A stretch of 64,000 nucleotides of DNA, taken from Siphonodentalium dalli (lineage: Eukaryota > Mollusca > Scaphopoda > Gadilida > Siphonodentaliidae). A program made the position numbers and the translations under genes. Each line of letters opens with the position of its first letter. Position 1 is the stretch's first letter. Under the pieces are notes generated by a model that worked only from the letters and a program-made list of their open reading frames with translations, did not search any database and was not told the DNA's origin. Where the stretch lies: contig CP136066.1 of the NCBI GenBank assembly GCA_032622095.1, positions 192,188,816 through 192,252,815 of the forward strand, read 5' to 3'. Shown here piece after piece: positions 1 to 11,265 of this stretch.

Positions 1-2544
1 CTCAACATTCCTCATCTATAAAGTTATAACACTGCGAACAAAGGTACCTCTGAGAATCGTAACCAAGAATAAAACAACAAATGCGCAGTTGTAGATGTCA
101 TTTTGTGAGACATAATTATATGACAATCACACTCGCTATCAGAGGGATATTAAAATACAAGATGACACCCCATGATATGGATGTCACTTGAATTTTGCGA
201 AGAAGTACAACAGCCAGAGAAGAGATGTCCTTTTGTGATGCTTTGCGCCGGATTTGTTGTTACGTGCCAGAAGTCTTCAACATCCGTTCAAATTGTTTGT
301 TTGTTCGCTCTAGTGCCTGTAGTTAATTGTAGGTATCACGCGATAAGTTAACTTTTCAATAATAATATTTTGGAATGGAAAAGATTGCTTTTCTCATCAT
401 AAGTACTACATATCTCTAATAGTCAACCATTCAATTAGCGTTCCGTGACTAAAGGTCAAATATGACTCCAGTGGCGACATGCTTATAGAGACATAGAGGG
501 ATCTGAAAAATACATTTCTAATTCCCACATTTTCATTGAATATTAGTCATACAATGTACAATGTGAATCTATGCATTTGCAGCATTGGGCACTTGAGCAT
601 GGCTTTCCCAGGTTTTCAGGAGAAACTCAAAGGACTCTCCTGCGTAAACAAGAAAACAACACTATATGCCAGTGATTTTGAGTTGATCACATCACTCTGG
701 CTTACAATCAGTTACTTGTATCCCCCTTAAAACACTACGCCAATGACGAGTATGTTATGCATCCCGATCAGCAACACTGATATGAGGACCATGTTAAGTG
801 AAACTAACAATCGAATATCTGTGCAAGTTTGGGGGTATGTCGGTTATGTGTGCTGCACTGAGTATATTGATTCCGCCGTAAGATATGCGCTGTCTTTCCG
901 CCACCCATAAGCATACAATGTTGTGATGTGGCCTAGCCGCCATAGACCAAACCATAAGCACAATTTGAATATCAATATATCAAGACTAATGACTAGTGTT
1001 TATTGTGAATTGCTTTATGCCTATCCTGATTTCAATTGTGTTTACATTTGCTACTAGCCTACAGTTTGTCATTACTTACCAGTTTATCCAATTCAAATGC
1101 CACCTATGACTCAAAAGAATCGTGGACAACACATCTTTTTCCAGTGACATCCTGGTTTGCTAGTGAGTTGCCGCGCTTATGGATATAATCTGACGGCAAT
1201 CACAAATGTAACACCAACGTGCATGTTCAATGGAGATTATCGCACTGTCACCTATGTATCAATAAAATGAATTAGCATGAGAGATATTACTATACATGCA
1301 TTCCAGACCCACGTCCCTAAGAACTTATACAGATATGATATCCGGAGATATAGAAGATTCAATTTCAATTAGTTTAGCCCGGAAACTCAGTATCTTCTGT
1401 TTGTAACATATATGAATCCGATTGACATTCCAACAATTGAATGCACATATTACTCGAGACTAAAATATCAATGTACGGAAAAACATGCACATCAAGACAC
1501 ATAATGGCAAGAACAACTTATATGCATACAAGTAGGTGTGCGGTGTTCTCTTGTGGGAAGCTGGGCCGAAACTCGGACGATTATACAAAGCAACAAGGTC
1601 TCGACCACTATAACTAATATTTATAAACCGGTTCACACCCCTCGGCCAATCAAATTGCTCCAATTCATGAACAATATTTCTTGTATGAATCTGTATTTCA
1701 ACGGGGCCAAAATACAGACTTGAGCTAAATATCACACATAAATTGACATTAATTGGATAGTAAGCTGAAAGGAGATCGGAGCGGTAGGTGTGAAATTCTA
1801 ACAATGCGCCATGATAATGATCGCACCAGTCACTCGGAAGTTAAAACACGGATCATTCCATTATTAGCGGACATACCTGTATAGGGGTGGTCTGCATGGG
1901 TGGGGTCCCAACACTTTCGGTTGAATATGTTATGGTTTGTCGGGAGGGGCGGGTGATTGGAAGTAAATTGAACGAGATCCAAACCTGTTTCGAATGTATA
2001 ATCCACAATAATCACTTAATGATCTTTTGAATGGTACATTGCGAATATTTCACAAACTGTTCACATATACATGCATGTGCGCGGAAAATACAGGCTCTAT
2101 ACACAGGTTTGCTTACGTCTTTTGTTATGAATTCCGGTGATATTTCATCGCACAAACTTTATGTAATGTGGAATAATTTCACGTCCGAGTCCGAACACAA
2201 CCGGCACATTGTCTCCTGTGTTCTGAACGATAATTCCATTATGGCAACAAGGTGAAAAATAACCCAAACAGCTGAAACAGTATATTGTCACAAGGAATAA
2301 CTTTTTTCATCAAGAAACACGTTATCAGTATAAAGCGTTCTCAAAGTCGGACACAAAATGGTTTATCAATGCTGATATATCAGACGCATGCAAGTGAGCC
2401 GATTGTCAACGGACATTTGACGGATTATTCAACAGGAGTAGCGAACACCACAATCCATTCAATTGACTTTTGTTTAGGTAATCATCGAATATAATGTGAC
2501 TCAATTGTGTTTGCCTTGGGTGTGAACCGTTTTATAAATATGTC
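1..2544. other. unassigned non-coding stretch
   Basis: I see no convincing gene here. The open frames are short, lack recognisable motifs and overlap on both strands. Around 900-955 a short segment (gtggcctagccgcc followed by accaaacc) resembles the tail of the SINE at 17.64-17.97 kb, so a SINE relic is possible, but no tRNA-like promoter boxes are visible. Confidence 0.5.
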
Positions 2545-2624
2545 ATAACCCCCTTGGGTGTCTGTACAAGGAATACAGACCGCAGCCGGTCTATATTCCT
2601 TGTACAGACACCCAAGGGGGTTAT
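2545..2624. repeat. 80-bp hairpin (perfect-type palindrome)
   Basis: The left arm begins ataacccccttgggtgtctg and the right arm is its reverse complement with about one mismatch. The arms are about 37 bp around a short GC-rich loop. The fold-back is almost exact, so it is young or conserved. No coding potential. It may be a tiny fold-back MITE or an extrudable cruciform; nothing shows which. Confidence 0.85.
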
Positions 2625-3085
2625 AACCTATACTTATAACGCTGATTGCATTGTATGGACATTGTGGTATCATGTTATGTCACTAAAGAGCATTGTGTCC
2701 GTATGCGCTGATGAATTCCGTGTTATATTGATAGGTAGTTACTATGAGGTGTGAACTTTGATTGCTCGTGGACTCATATCCCACTTTCCCAAAACCAGAG
2801 ATCGATTATGTATCTTATTTGCTGGGGTTCAAAATGTATGCCATTTTTTTGTGTATTGCATGTAACAATAGATAATGATTCTGTTATTTAATGTTTCATT
2901 TTTCTTACATTTTTTAGGAAGTAAAATAAAAAAACATCCATTACCCTGCAGGCAGCCCCACACATATATAGAAACATATAGAAGAGTGTCGTCTGCTCAT
3001 GTTTGTCTGGGGCTCTGTATGGGTGAAATTATAAAATTGTTAAAGAATACAAGAAAAAATTATTAAAATTGTAAAAAATTGTTAG
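2625..3085. other. unassigned, AT-rich
   Basis: No gene is supported. The last 70 bases (about 3020-3085) are AT-rich tandem-like sequence (attgttaaag, aaaaaattattaaaattg). On the opposite strand they match the core of the element at 36.69-36.84 kb, so this is probably a fragment of the same hairpin-tipped element family. Confidence 0.45.
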
Positions 3086-3154
3086 GCCAATGCATTCTCT
3101 TATATATGCGAGGCGACCTATGGTCGACTCGCATATATAAGAGAATGCATTGGC
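3086..3154. repeat. 69-bp hairpin, copy 1 of 3
   Basis: The sequence starts gccaatgcattctcttatat and ends with the reverse complement. It is a near-perfect 69-bp palindrome. The same 69-bp module occurs at 36622-36690 (opposite orientation) and 36838-36906 (same orientation), in both cases as the tip of a piggyBac-like MITE. Here only one tip plus some AT-rich core is present, so this copy looks truncated or solo. Confidence 0.9.
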
Positions 3155-4157
3155 ACAGGGTAAAAAACTGTTGCAAGGCTCTCTGAAAATGTTGGCGGAA
3201 ATTCAAAAGGGCATGTTAAGGAGGACTAAACATTCTAGACTATCACAATATATTAATGAAAGTTATATGTTAGTATTGAACATTACAACATCACTTCGTA
3301 CCGCATCGAATTCATGATTATTTTAACGGTTAATGACCACCCTCTATAACTATCAGATGTCTACGTATTGTTAATGCTTTACTGACTTAACGTCTCAAAA
3401 TGACATCAAATGTGTCAAACAATAGTCAAAATGCGCATTGGAGATCGATACACGATTATTCTCTTTATTTTACACATCTATATCGCCAGGCTGCCGTGGA
3501 TGTAACTCAGCAAATTAAACTATTTAAGTCATTCTCTGAATTTCGCGAAGTGTTTTTTTATTTTTGTCGGTTTGTCTTTCTCCAAATATTTGATATAAAG
3601 TTCCTGATAATTGCTAAAACGAAACAACCTAAACATTCAACAAAGGCAAATTTCCATCCAGTGCCATAGCTAATGGCGTGACATTTGGAACCTGGTGTAG
3701 GATACTACCAAACCAATGGCAACACGAAAGACACGGTTTACCCGCCCGTACGGAGCTGATCGACGGTTTAGTCATTTCAAAGCTTTTTATAAAAAAAATG
3801 TATTACCACCATCACTCAAATACAACATATCGCTGTCTAATATAAACACACAATCTAACAATTATGTCGCTGCAAAATGCCGTATGACACATTTTGACCG
3901 GCTTTCGTATTCATTGTTCGTAACGTTTTGACATTAGAATTAGCCGTCATGTTGGGCGCCATCTTGGAGTTTCTACGAAGACCCGATGTGGATGCAAATT
4001 TTACATTTTATGTTTCTTCGTTGTATTCAACACGAAGTAATTCCGAACGATTTGCTTAACTCTTTGCATTCTGGACTAGAGTCACACGTGCCGCCATTAT
4101 GTGAACGTTTGTGACTGTGTGATCGTTAAGTTTTTATTTACTAATTTCCCAACTGAT
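3155..4157. other. unassigned stretch
   Basis: Open frames at 3400-3669 and 3716-3931 have no recognisable domain or flanking splice signals I would trust. I do not call them genes. A segment near 3945-3975 (gggcgccatcttgg) resembles the gacgccatcttgg motif in the repeat pair that follows. Confidence 0.4.
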
Positions 4158-4420
4158 AAGATGAATTAATGGTGAAACTACTGTTCGATATGAAATATCG
4201 TTTATGTAGTCGCTTCAATGATATACAATATGCCACCGTGGACGTCCCCTTTAGAGTTCGTTCGTATGTCCGTTCGCTAAGTGTCACAATTAAAACTGGA
4301 CGCCGTGCTGGACGCCATATTGGATTTTAATATTCTTCCTATAGTGAATATGGATGGAAATTTACACATGTCACTTCGTATATGTGTTCTACATTAAATT
4401 AAACAAAAATACTGCACATC
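4158..4420. repeat. diverged direct repeat, copy A
   Basis: This segment runs parallel to 5385-5640. Shared landmarks in the same order are gatgaattaatggtgaaac / gatgaaattaatg, tatgtagtc, ggacgtccccttt / gagacgttcctttt, cgtatgtccgttcgctaag / cgtatgtcgattcactaag, and ggacgccatattggatttt / ggacgccatcttggatttt. The copies are clearly related but diverged, with small indels. No ORF is shared. The family is unknown to me; it is probably a dispersed repeat. Confidence 0.7.
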
Positions 4421-5384
4421 ATGCTATCGTTCGTGGTTCCAATCGCAGGCGATAACTTTATTTTGAATTTTATGACATTGGACGGATGGTTAAAGTTGTA
4501 CCTATTATTTTACCAATTGAATAGATGCATTAATGATGAATTAATTGTTCAAATTTGCCGTGAAAGAAAATGCACAATAATTACTCCTATCACCAGAAAT
4601 GTTATTATTGCTACTATTATATTACTCGCACTATTCATAGCCGTCCTTAGTTGGCCATGAATGAATACAGAAATGTCGACCAGAGCACATAACTAATTAT
4701 TACTTCCATTGTGTATATATATACCCACATCACATGTTCTTATACTCTGTTAAAGAAACTATATCTACTTGTTCACCACCGATAACAGCCGACCTTCACC
4801 CACGGGACTAAGGCTACGTTCACACACCTCGACAAATTGCACGCCAAATTTCCACACGATTCGTCAAATTAAAGCCAATTCCTGCACATATGAATGATAT
4901 ATCTTGAATTCTTAATGTATATTATTTTAGCATTAGAACATATGATTTTAGATACAAAACAAAAATACCGATTACACAGTTGACCCTTACAAATAGTTTT
5001 ATATTGTATGTCTGAAATCTCTAAAATTCCATGATCGCATATTTATTTCCAGGCTTCGAAACTGTCCAATATATAATAGACGGCAATGACTGAAAATAAT
5101 ACTCGTAGTTTATACTCCATATTTAGCAAATCGTTGACATGTAAGTCAAATGCTACGTATTCCCCTGACAAGGTATCCTGGTTCGTGAACGTGGCCTCAG
5201 TCGGGATTGTATGTAAGTTACGTATGAAAGCTGGTATGTCTGTAGAGAGCGCAAGACAGAGCGATAGGCGTGTGTCTGCATATTAATGCATTCTTTAGAT
5301 GTAACTTGTATTAGCTATGTATACGTATGTTCAAATGTTATTCAATAAAAATATAAGAGAATGAAAAAAAAATAAAAAAAAAAT
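4421..5384. other. unassigned stretch between repeat copies
   Basis: Contains frames of 79 and 66 codons (4421-4660 and 5086-5286). Neither has a recognisable family, start context or splice signal that convinces. An A-rich tract at 5363-5388 (aaaaaaaataaaaaaaa) precedes repeat copy B and could be a retroposon-like tail or simple sequence. Confidence 0.4.
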
Positions 5385-5640
5385 AAAAATGATGAAATTA
5401 ATGTTTGACATGAAATGCTATTCTATGTAGTCATTACAGTAATATAGAACCACTGGAGACGTTCCTTTTCTGGAATTTTCGTATGTCGATTCACTAAGTT
5501 TAAAAATAAAAACTGACCGCCATAGTGGACGCCATCTTGGATTTTGCTACTTTTCTAATGGTGAATATTATTGGAAATTCGCATTTTACACTTGATGTGC
5601 GTGTTCTACACTAAATAAAAGCAAATATTATACTACTCAT
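5385..5640. repeat. diverged direct repeat, copy B
   Basis: Second member of the pair with 4158-4420, same orientation, about 1.2 kb apart. It carries the conserved block gtggacgccatcttggattt followed by a related ctatagtgaatatgg / ctaatggtgaatatt segment. The A-rich run just before it may be part of the copy. Confidence 0.7.
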
Positions 5641-6443
5641 TGTTCTATCATTCTGAGATCCAATCCGGCGATGGCTATATTTCGCATATTATGCCATTTT
5701 GGAGGGTTAAGTTTTTGCCTATTATTGCAAAATTTGTAGGGACAGGATAATAAAGTTATTACCTCCCGGTAGAAAATGCTCCAATATTTCCAAGCATATA
5801 TGACAAGATAAGCTAGGTCCAGCGTGCTAGTTTGTTTACAGAGTTGACGGGCGACATATTTTTCTGAATCGTCATGATTGTTTTTACGCAGAACGTTACA
5901 TTCTCTACCATGACGTCCTGAAATCTCAAATAAACCAGAAAAATAAGAACATTCCGATCTAGCATTACCATGTTTCCCCATAATAACAAATATAACGTTC
6001 TGTTTTTTTTGTGATGTGATTAACTTTTAACCAATTGTGTATTGCTGGTCAATCGCTAAATACAGGCTAATTTTTCGGTATGGTACCTTCACAAATAGTC
6101 TTACCATACATAGCTGCCACCAATTCCCACAAGCCAGGAATCATTTTCATAAATGATATAGGTTTACCTTCTAGAAAAAGTTGGTTTCAACTTGTTTTAC
6201 CGAGGGTAGGGGTATCCGACCACTTTTGGCATTTGGCCGCTCCTCTATTAGCAATATAATCAATCAATACTGAAAATCACCAGTGGGGTATATCACCAGC
6301 AAGACACGTGATTTTACAATATTTGAGGCAAATGCCTACAATAAACTTGCGTTCCAAACACTTAAGTTGCACAGTCGTACGCGATTAGGTATTCAATAAC
6401 TGAGTAAAGTTGCCGCATGGGTTTCTACTAACACTTCAACTAT
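5641..6443. other. unassigned stretch left of the Polinton
   Basis: A 114-codon minus-strand frame (5637-5981) contains several Cys and His residues but no spacing I can match to a known finger. I do not call it a gene. The rest, up to the target-site duplication at 6444, shows no recognisable structure. Confidence 0.4.
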
Positions 6444-6449
6444 AATAGA
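6444..6449. repeat. 6-bp target-site duplication, left (AATAGA)
   Basis: AATAGA directly precedes the element terminus AGTAGTATAGTCTACCC. The identical hexamer follows the mirrored terminus at 12348-12353. A 6-bp duplication is characteristic of Polinton/Maverick integration. Confidence 0.85.
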
Positions 6450-6459
6450 AGTAGTATAG

Positions 6460-6477
6460 TCTACCCTTTTGGGTAGA
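6460..6477. repeat. terminal mini-hairpin of the Polinton, left
   Basis: tctaccc-tttt-gggtaga is a perfect 7-bp stem with a 4-base loop, 10 bases from the element end. The mirror copy is at 12320-12337. Placement near a presumed protein-primed replication origin is suggestive only. Confidence 0.75.
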
Positions 6478-6483
6478 TGGTAT

Positions 6484-7160
6484 GACTGCCTAAACCCTAA
6501 GCGCCTGTTCCTGTGCCATCAGGGGTTATAGGTCACAACGCATGGGTGTATATCGGTGAAGGTTATCACCAGAATAGCGCCTTAGTAACGCGGGTATGTC
6601 TAGGTCAAGGAAAAACAAAATATTCCGCAACAAGTCGGCGAAGGTTATCACGAGAATAGCGCCTGATTATCACGGGTAATAAACAATGCGTGTATGTCTA
6701 GGTTTTTTGTTGTTGATCGCGGGTATTATACAATACGTGTATGTCTAAATGATATCTCTCTCGCGTTAACCCTACCGCTTATCGCCTATTCATGTAATAT
6801 GAAAGAAAAATATGTACTCGGGTGACTGCTATCAGAGGTATATATTAATCACGAGAATAACTCGCCAGCGTCGCGCGCGGTAGCGATAAACCAGATCGCG
6901 TGTACTATACACAGTGGTAGATAATATATGTATTGGTTTGACTGCCTAAACCCTAAGCGCCTAATCCTGAGCTATCAGGGTGGGGTATATGCCACGCCGC
7001 GTGGGTGTATATGGGCGAATGTTATCACGATAATAGCGCCTCATTATCGCGGGTACTAAACAATGCGTGTATTTCTAAACGATATATCCATCGCGTTAAC
7101 CCTACCGCTTATCGCCTGCGTTTCCGATAAACGATATATCCCTCGCGTTAACCCAAGACT
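6484..7160. repeat. subterminal repeat zone of the Polinton, left arm
   Basis: Several motifs recur in the same order: gactgcctaaaccctaagcg (6484 and 6940 regions), gttatcaccagaatagcgcc with variants (about 6560, 6642, 7019), an acaatgcgtgtatgtcta type (about 6680, 6735, 7060), and cgcgttaaccctaccgctta (about 6763 and 7093, short form 7144). This is a higher-order tandem structure of diverged units of about 330-450 bases. No ORF. Such zones at element ends may be packaging or replication signals; this is inference. The mirrored zone is about 11640-12315. Confidence 0.75.
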
Positions 7161-7528
7161 TCCAATAGACTATATCTGAGAAATTTCTCGCGCACAAATT
7201 CTATAGTTATAGTTATTATAATAGTGATTATTGTAAGCCTAATAAATCTGATAACAGGAATATACTAATGCACTATACGGTCTGGCAATTCTTTCGCTGG
7301 TTCAACAAAGAAACCTCTTCAATATTTATCCGGCACCTCATGGGGGGGGGGGTGTTACTTCACCGAGAATCCCAATTACCACACCCAAATATTGATATAG
7401 TGGTGTGTCTCCACCACACACCTATATTTATGTCCAAATACAATAAATGGAACCCAACACAAACAAATAAACAACTAATGTATCAACATTTGCTTTATTC
7501 GACACCAAGAATAACAGGTTTATTTCAG

Positions 7529-9068
7529 TTAATTATCCATATTGTCATCGTCGTCATCTTGCTCAGTGTATATATGTTTATCGTTTTTGTCCTTACTGTT
7601 ATTCTTCATGTACTCCATCAGGAGGGGTTTATATCTCCTCAATGAAATCCGAACGGCAGGGAGTATATCATAGCTATCATTTAGCATCTTATACACACGA
7701 TCCATGATTTTGATATGAGTTTTCCCACCACTAACTTCGAGTAAATTTTGTATAAATGCAGCGTATATGTTTAAAAAACGCCTCTCATATTCGGGCCATA
7801 TCTTCACATTTGATTTTTCTTCAGCCTCTTCTTCCGTCAACCATTTCTTCATATAGCGTACAACTAATTCATGTAATTCTGCTTTATTGTCATCTAGGGC
7901 CTGTAACCACACATCTTCGAAATAGTCGTTTTCTTTTTCAGTCGGAAGTGTTAATATTTGTCTGTCCTGGTCCGGAATTGATTCTATTTTCTTTGTGTCA
8001 ATTTTCTGTTTTTTATTATTCACCGGTGCTTCTTCACTTGCTTCTCTTTTCTTCCTATCAGAACACCAATTTTTAATGTACATCATGCTGGGTCTCAAAC
8101 ACGACACCACAATCGTCACAGCTTGGCATGATACCGTCTTCGCTTTCAGAGTCGTATTCCTGCTCTGACAATAGCCTAGGGTATGTCGTTTCACTGAGGT
8201 TATCTTTCGCTTGATGCGTTATCACCTCGACGGACTCATCAACAGTACTGTTATTTGGTAATATGCTTTTTTCTTTTATACTGGCCTTTGTCAACATTAT
8301 ATTACTGCGCAGTCGCAAACTTTCTGGAGTATTCGTTTTTAAGTCAACTACGAGATAACCAAATGGTTGATTGGTAGCTTTATTGAAATGGGACATAAAG
8401 TGTTGCGTTTTCTCTGGATACATTTGACGAGCTAGAGTCATTACCTGCATTTTATCTACGGGGTTGTTGAATAGAATCAAGTAGTGGCAATTTCTCCGTT
8501 GGGTGGGATCCTTGTTATAGTACAGAGATTGGTTAATCGCAAACACGGATATACCCAAATGGTGACTACCCTCGGTGAATAATTCAGTAACCTGCGAATC
8601 CTTGGACGCCGTAGACATAAGGTCATCAAGTACAATCAGACATTTTTTTCCAGAATGAATGAGGGTGTCCAAATTAGTCGGAAGGCCTTGTATAAACTGG
8701 ACAGATGGCGCGATGGTGTCCTTGATTTCATCGTATAATGGCTGCCAGTACTTATAGAACCAAATTATTTTCTCGGGTGAAGGCTGTATACTCGCTGAAC
8801 AATTTTGAAGTATACTCTTAAGCAAGTGTGTTTTGTCGCAAGAAGTGGGTCCCGAAATCCACGCGGTAAATGGATGCCTGAACTTGAAGTCATCCTGCAG
8901 CGCGCCACCACTGCTTTCTCTATAAGGTTGTTGTTGTTGTTGTTGTTGTAGTTGTTGTTGTTGTAGTTGTTGTTGTTGTTGTTGTTGAGAATGTTTGAAC
9001 TTTATATGCCGTTTTAAACTGTCTGGCCATACATATTCACTTGAACATGTTTCACACTGATGCTTCAT
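7529..9068 (-). pseudogene. Polinton packaging-type ATPase with zinc fingers, left copy (broken)
   Basis: The first frame (8073-9068) starts MKHQC and reads: a C2H2 finger (C5, C8, H21, H26), a glutamine run at about 28-47, then a P-loop ATPase with Walker A at 73-80 (GPTSCDKT), Walker B at 144-149 (LIVLDD), and a polar NQ at 179-180 in the sensor position. An 8-bp deletion near 8081 breaks the frame inside a second finger. The downstream part continues in another frame to 7529 (acidic/lysine-rich linker and a helical C-terminal domain). Walker A carries Asp at residue 78 (codon at 8835-8837) where Gly is nearly invariant; the right copy has Gly there. So this copy is doubly damaged. Family knowledge: Walker B DD plus a polar sensor fits the FtsK/HerA-like (A32) DNA-packaging ATPases of Polintons and large DNA viruses. 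The dual-finger architecture is less usual. The exact subfamily is inference. Confidence 0.8.
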
Positions 9069-9340
9069 CCTTCACAGACCGGAGGGCACTGAGTCTTTTC
9101 CAGTAAAAAGGGAGTTTTTTATGACAAGAAGAACAATATCTATTAATCGAGTTTTCAGATCCAGATTTTGTTTCATCTAGGAAATTATGAGTATATATAT
9201 ATAATTTTTTTTCTTTCGCGAGATACACACCATTGGACGAGGATGGGTGAAAGCAACTCCTCGCCCCTAGGGGGGGGATGCCACATATCTACTCGTCTTC
9301 CCTCCCATTTCACTCTGCTGATCCCGGTCGGGAGGTCGGA
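8983..9340. repeat. 358-bp tandem duplication at the palindrome centre, unit 1
   Basis: Begins tgttgagaatgtttgaactt and includes the start of the left ATPase gene (finger codons) plus about 270 bp of upstream DNA ending ggtcgggaggtcgga. Unit 2 (9341-9698) repeats it directly with few differences: an AT-run length change, atgggtg/aggggtg, and ttcacag/ttgacag. The duplication lies only in the centre and interrupts the otherwise symmetrical element. Confidence 0.9.
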
Positions 9341-9698
9341 TGTTGAGAATGTTTGAACTTTATATGCCGTTTTAAACTGTCTGGCCATACATATTCACTT
9401 GAACATGTTTCACACTGATGCTTCATCCTTGACAGACCGGAGGGCACTGAGTCTTTTCCAGTAAAAAGAGAGTTTTTTATGACAAGAAGAACAATATCTA
9501 TTAATCGAGTTTTCAGATCCAGATTTTGTATCATCTAGGAAATTATGAGTATATATATATTTTTTTTTTCTTTTGCGAGATACACACCATTGGACGAGGA
9601 GGGGTGAAAGCAACTCCTCGCCCCTAGGGAGGGGATGCCACATATCTACTCGTCTTCCCTCCCATTTCACTCTGCTGACCCCGGTCGGGAGGTCGGAT
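9341..9698. repeat. 358-bp tandem duplication, unit 2 with orphan gene start
   Basis: Direct copy of unit 1. On the minus strand it encodes an extra, orphan zinc-finger start (MKHQCETC..., around 9346-9427) that runs out of frame into unit 1, so it cannot make the ATPase. The two gene starts face outward from the centre, so this DNA probably held the upstream/promoter region shared by both arms. Confidence 0.85.
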
Positions 9699-9724
9699 CC
9701 TCAGTGCCCTCTGGTCTGTCAAGG

Positions 9725-11265
9725 ATGAAGCATCAGTGTGAAACATGTTCAAGTGAATATGTATGGCCAGACAGTTTAAAACGGCATATAAAGTTCAAAC
9801 ATTCTCAACAACAACAACAACAACAACAACAACTACAACAACAACTACAACAACAACAACAACAACCTTATAGAGAAAGCAGTGGTGGCGCGCTGCAGGA
9901 TGACTTCAAGTTCAGGCATCCATTTACCAGCGTGGATTTCGGGACCCACTTCTTGCGGCAAAACACACTTGCTTAAGAGTATACTTCAAAATTGTTAAGC
10001 GAGTATACAGCCTTCACCCGAGAAAATAATTTGGTTCTATAAGTACTGGCAGCCATTATACCATGAAATCAAGGACACCGTCGCGCCATCTGTCCAGTTT
10101 ATACAAGGCCTTCCGACTAATTTGGACACCCTCATTCATTCTGGAAAAAAATGTCTGATTGTACTTGATGACCTTATGTCTACGGCGTCCAAGGATTCGC
10201 GGGTTACTGAATTATTCACCGAGGGTAGTCACCATTTGGGTATATCCGTGTTTGCGATTAACCAATCTCTGTACTATAACAAGGACCCCACCCAACGGAG
10301 AAATTGCCACTACTTGATTCTATTCAACAACCCCGTAGATAAAATGCAGGTTATGACTCTAGCTCGTCAAATGTATCCAGAGAAAACGCAACACTTTATG
10401 TCCCATTTCAATAAAGCTACCAATCAACCATTTGGTTATCTCGTAGTTGACTTAAAAACGAATACTCCAGAAAGTTTGCAGTAATATAATGTTGACAAAG
10501 GCCAGTATAAAAGAAAAAAGCATATTACCAAATAACAGTACTGTTGATGAGTCCGTCGAGGTGATAACGCATCAAACGAAAGATAACCTCAGTGAAACGA
10601 CATACCCTAGGCTATCGTCAGAGCAGGAATACGACTCTGAAAGCAAAAACGGTATCATGCCAAGCTGTGACGATTGTGGTGTCGTGTTTGAGACCCAGCA
10701 TGATGTACAAAGGCACATTAAAAATTGGTGTTCTGATAGGAAGAAAAGAGAAGCAAGTGAAGAAGCACCGGTAAATAATAAAAAACAGAAAATTGACACA
10801 AAGAAAATAGAATCAATTCCGGACCAGGACAGACAAATATTAACACTTCCGACTGAAAAAGAAAACGACTATTTCGAAGATGTGTGGTTACAGGCCCTAG
10901 ATGACAATAAAGCAGAATTAGATGAATTAGTTGAACGCTATATGAAGAAAGGGTTGACGGAAGAAGAGGCTGAAGAAAAATCAAATGTGAAGATATGGCC
11001 CGAATATGAGAGGCGTTTTTTAAACATATACGCTGCATTTATACAAAATTTACTCGAAGTTAGTGGTGGGAAAACTCATATCAAAATCATGGATCGTGTG
11101 TATAAGATGCTAAATGATAGCTATGATATACTCCCTGCCGTTCGGATTTCATTGAGGAGATATAAACCCCTCCTGATGGAGTACATGAAGATTAACAGTA
11201 AGGACAAAAACGATAAACATATATACACTGAGCAAGATGACGACGATGACAATATGGATAATTAA
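9725..11265 (+). pseudogene. Polinton packaging-type ATPase with zinc fingers, right copy (broken)
   Basis: Mirror copy of the left gene. The start at 9725 (MKHQC) gives the same finger and Gln run. Then a 1-base insertion at about 9929 shifts the frame just before Walker A. The Walker A codons themselves are intact (Gly at 9957-9959). A TAA sits at 9996-9998 in the gene frame, and an 8-bp deletion near 10480 stops the frame again. From 10489 a clean 258-codon frame runs to 11265. It contains the intact second finger (C-x2-C-x12-H-x4-C, C2HC, coded at about 10660-10725), a basic stretch, and a helical C-terminal domain ending NMDN. AATAAA signals lie at 11270-11275 and 11295-11300. The two arms are damaged at different places, so the shared ancestor was probably an intact gene of roughly 550 codons. 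Confidence 0.8.

Larger units (their letters stand above)
6450..9092. repeat. left arm of the 2.6-kb inverted repeat
   Basis: Reading inward it contains the terminus, a terminal mini-hairpin (6460-6477), about 1 kb of subterminal non-coding repeats, a G-run at 7341-7350, the gene 3' end, and the gene read on the minus strand. It matches the right arm base for base over long stretches with scattered substitutions and a few indels. Arm homology stops near ggcactgag at 9083-9092. Confidence 0.9.

Noticed and set aside
900-960. SINE tail relic
   Set aside because: Only a short similarity to the tail at 17.9 kb and no promoter boxes; too weak to annotate as an element.
7268-7645. 125-codon plus frame (and its mirror at 11149-11529)
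   Set aside because: It overlaps the 3' end of the ATPase gene in antisense and runs into the non-coding arm; open by chance. Present in both arms only because the arms are copies.
7756-8076. 106-codon plus frame (mirror at 10718-11038)
   Set aside because: Antisense shadow of the ATPase C-terminal region.
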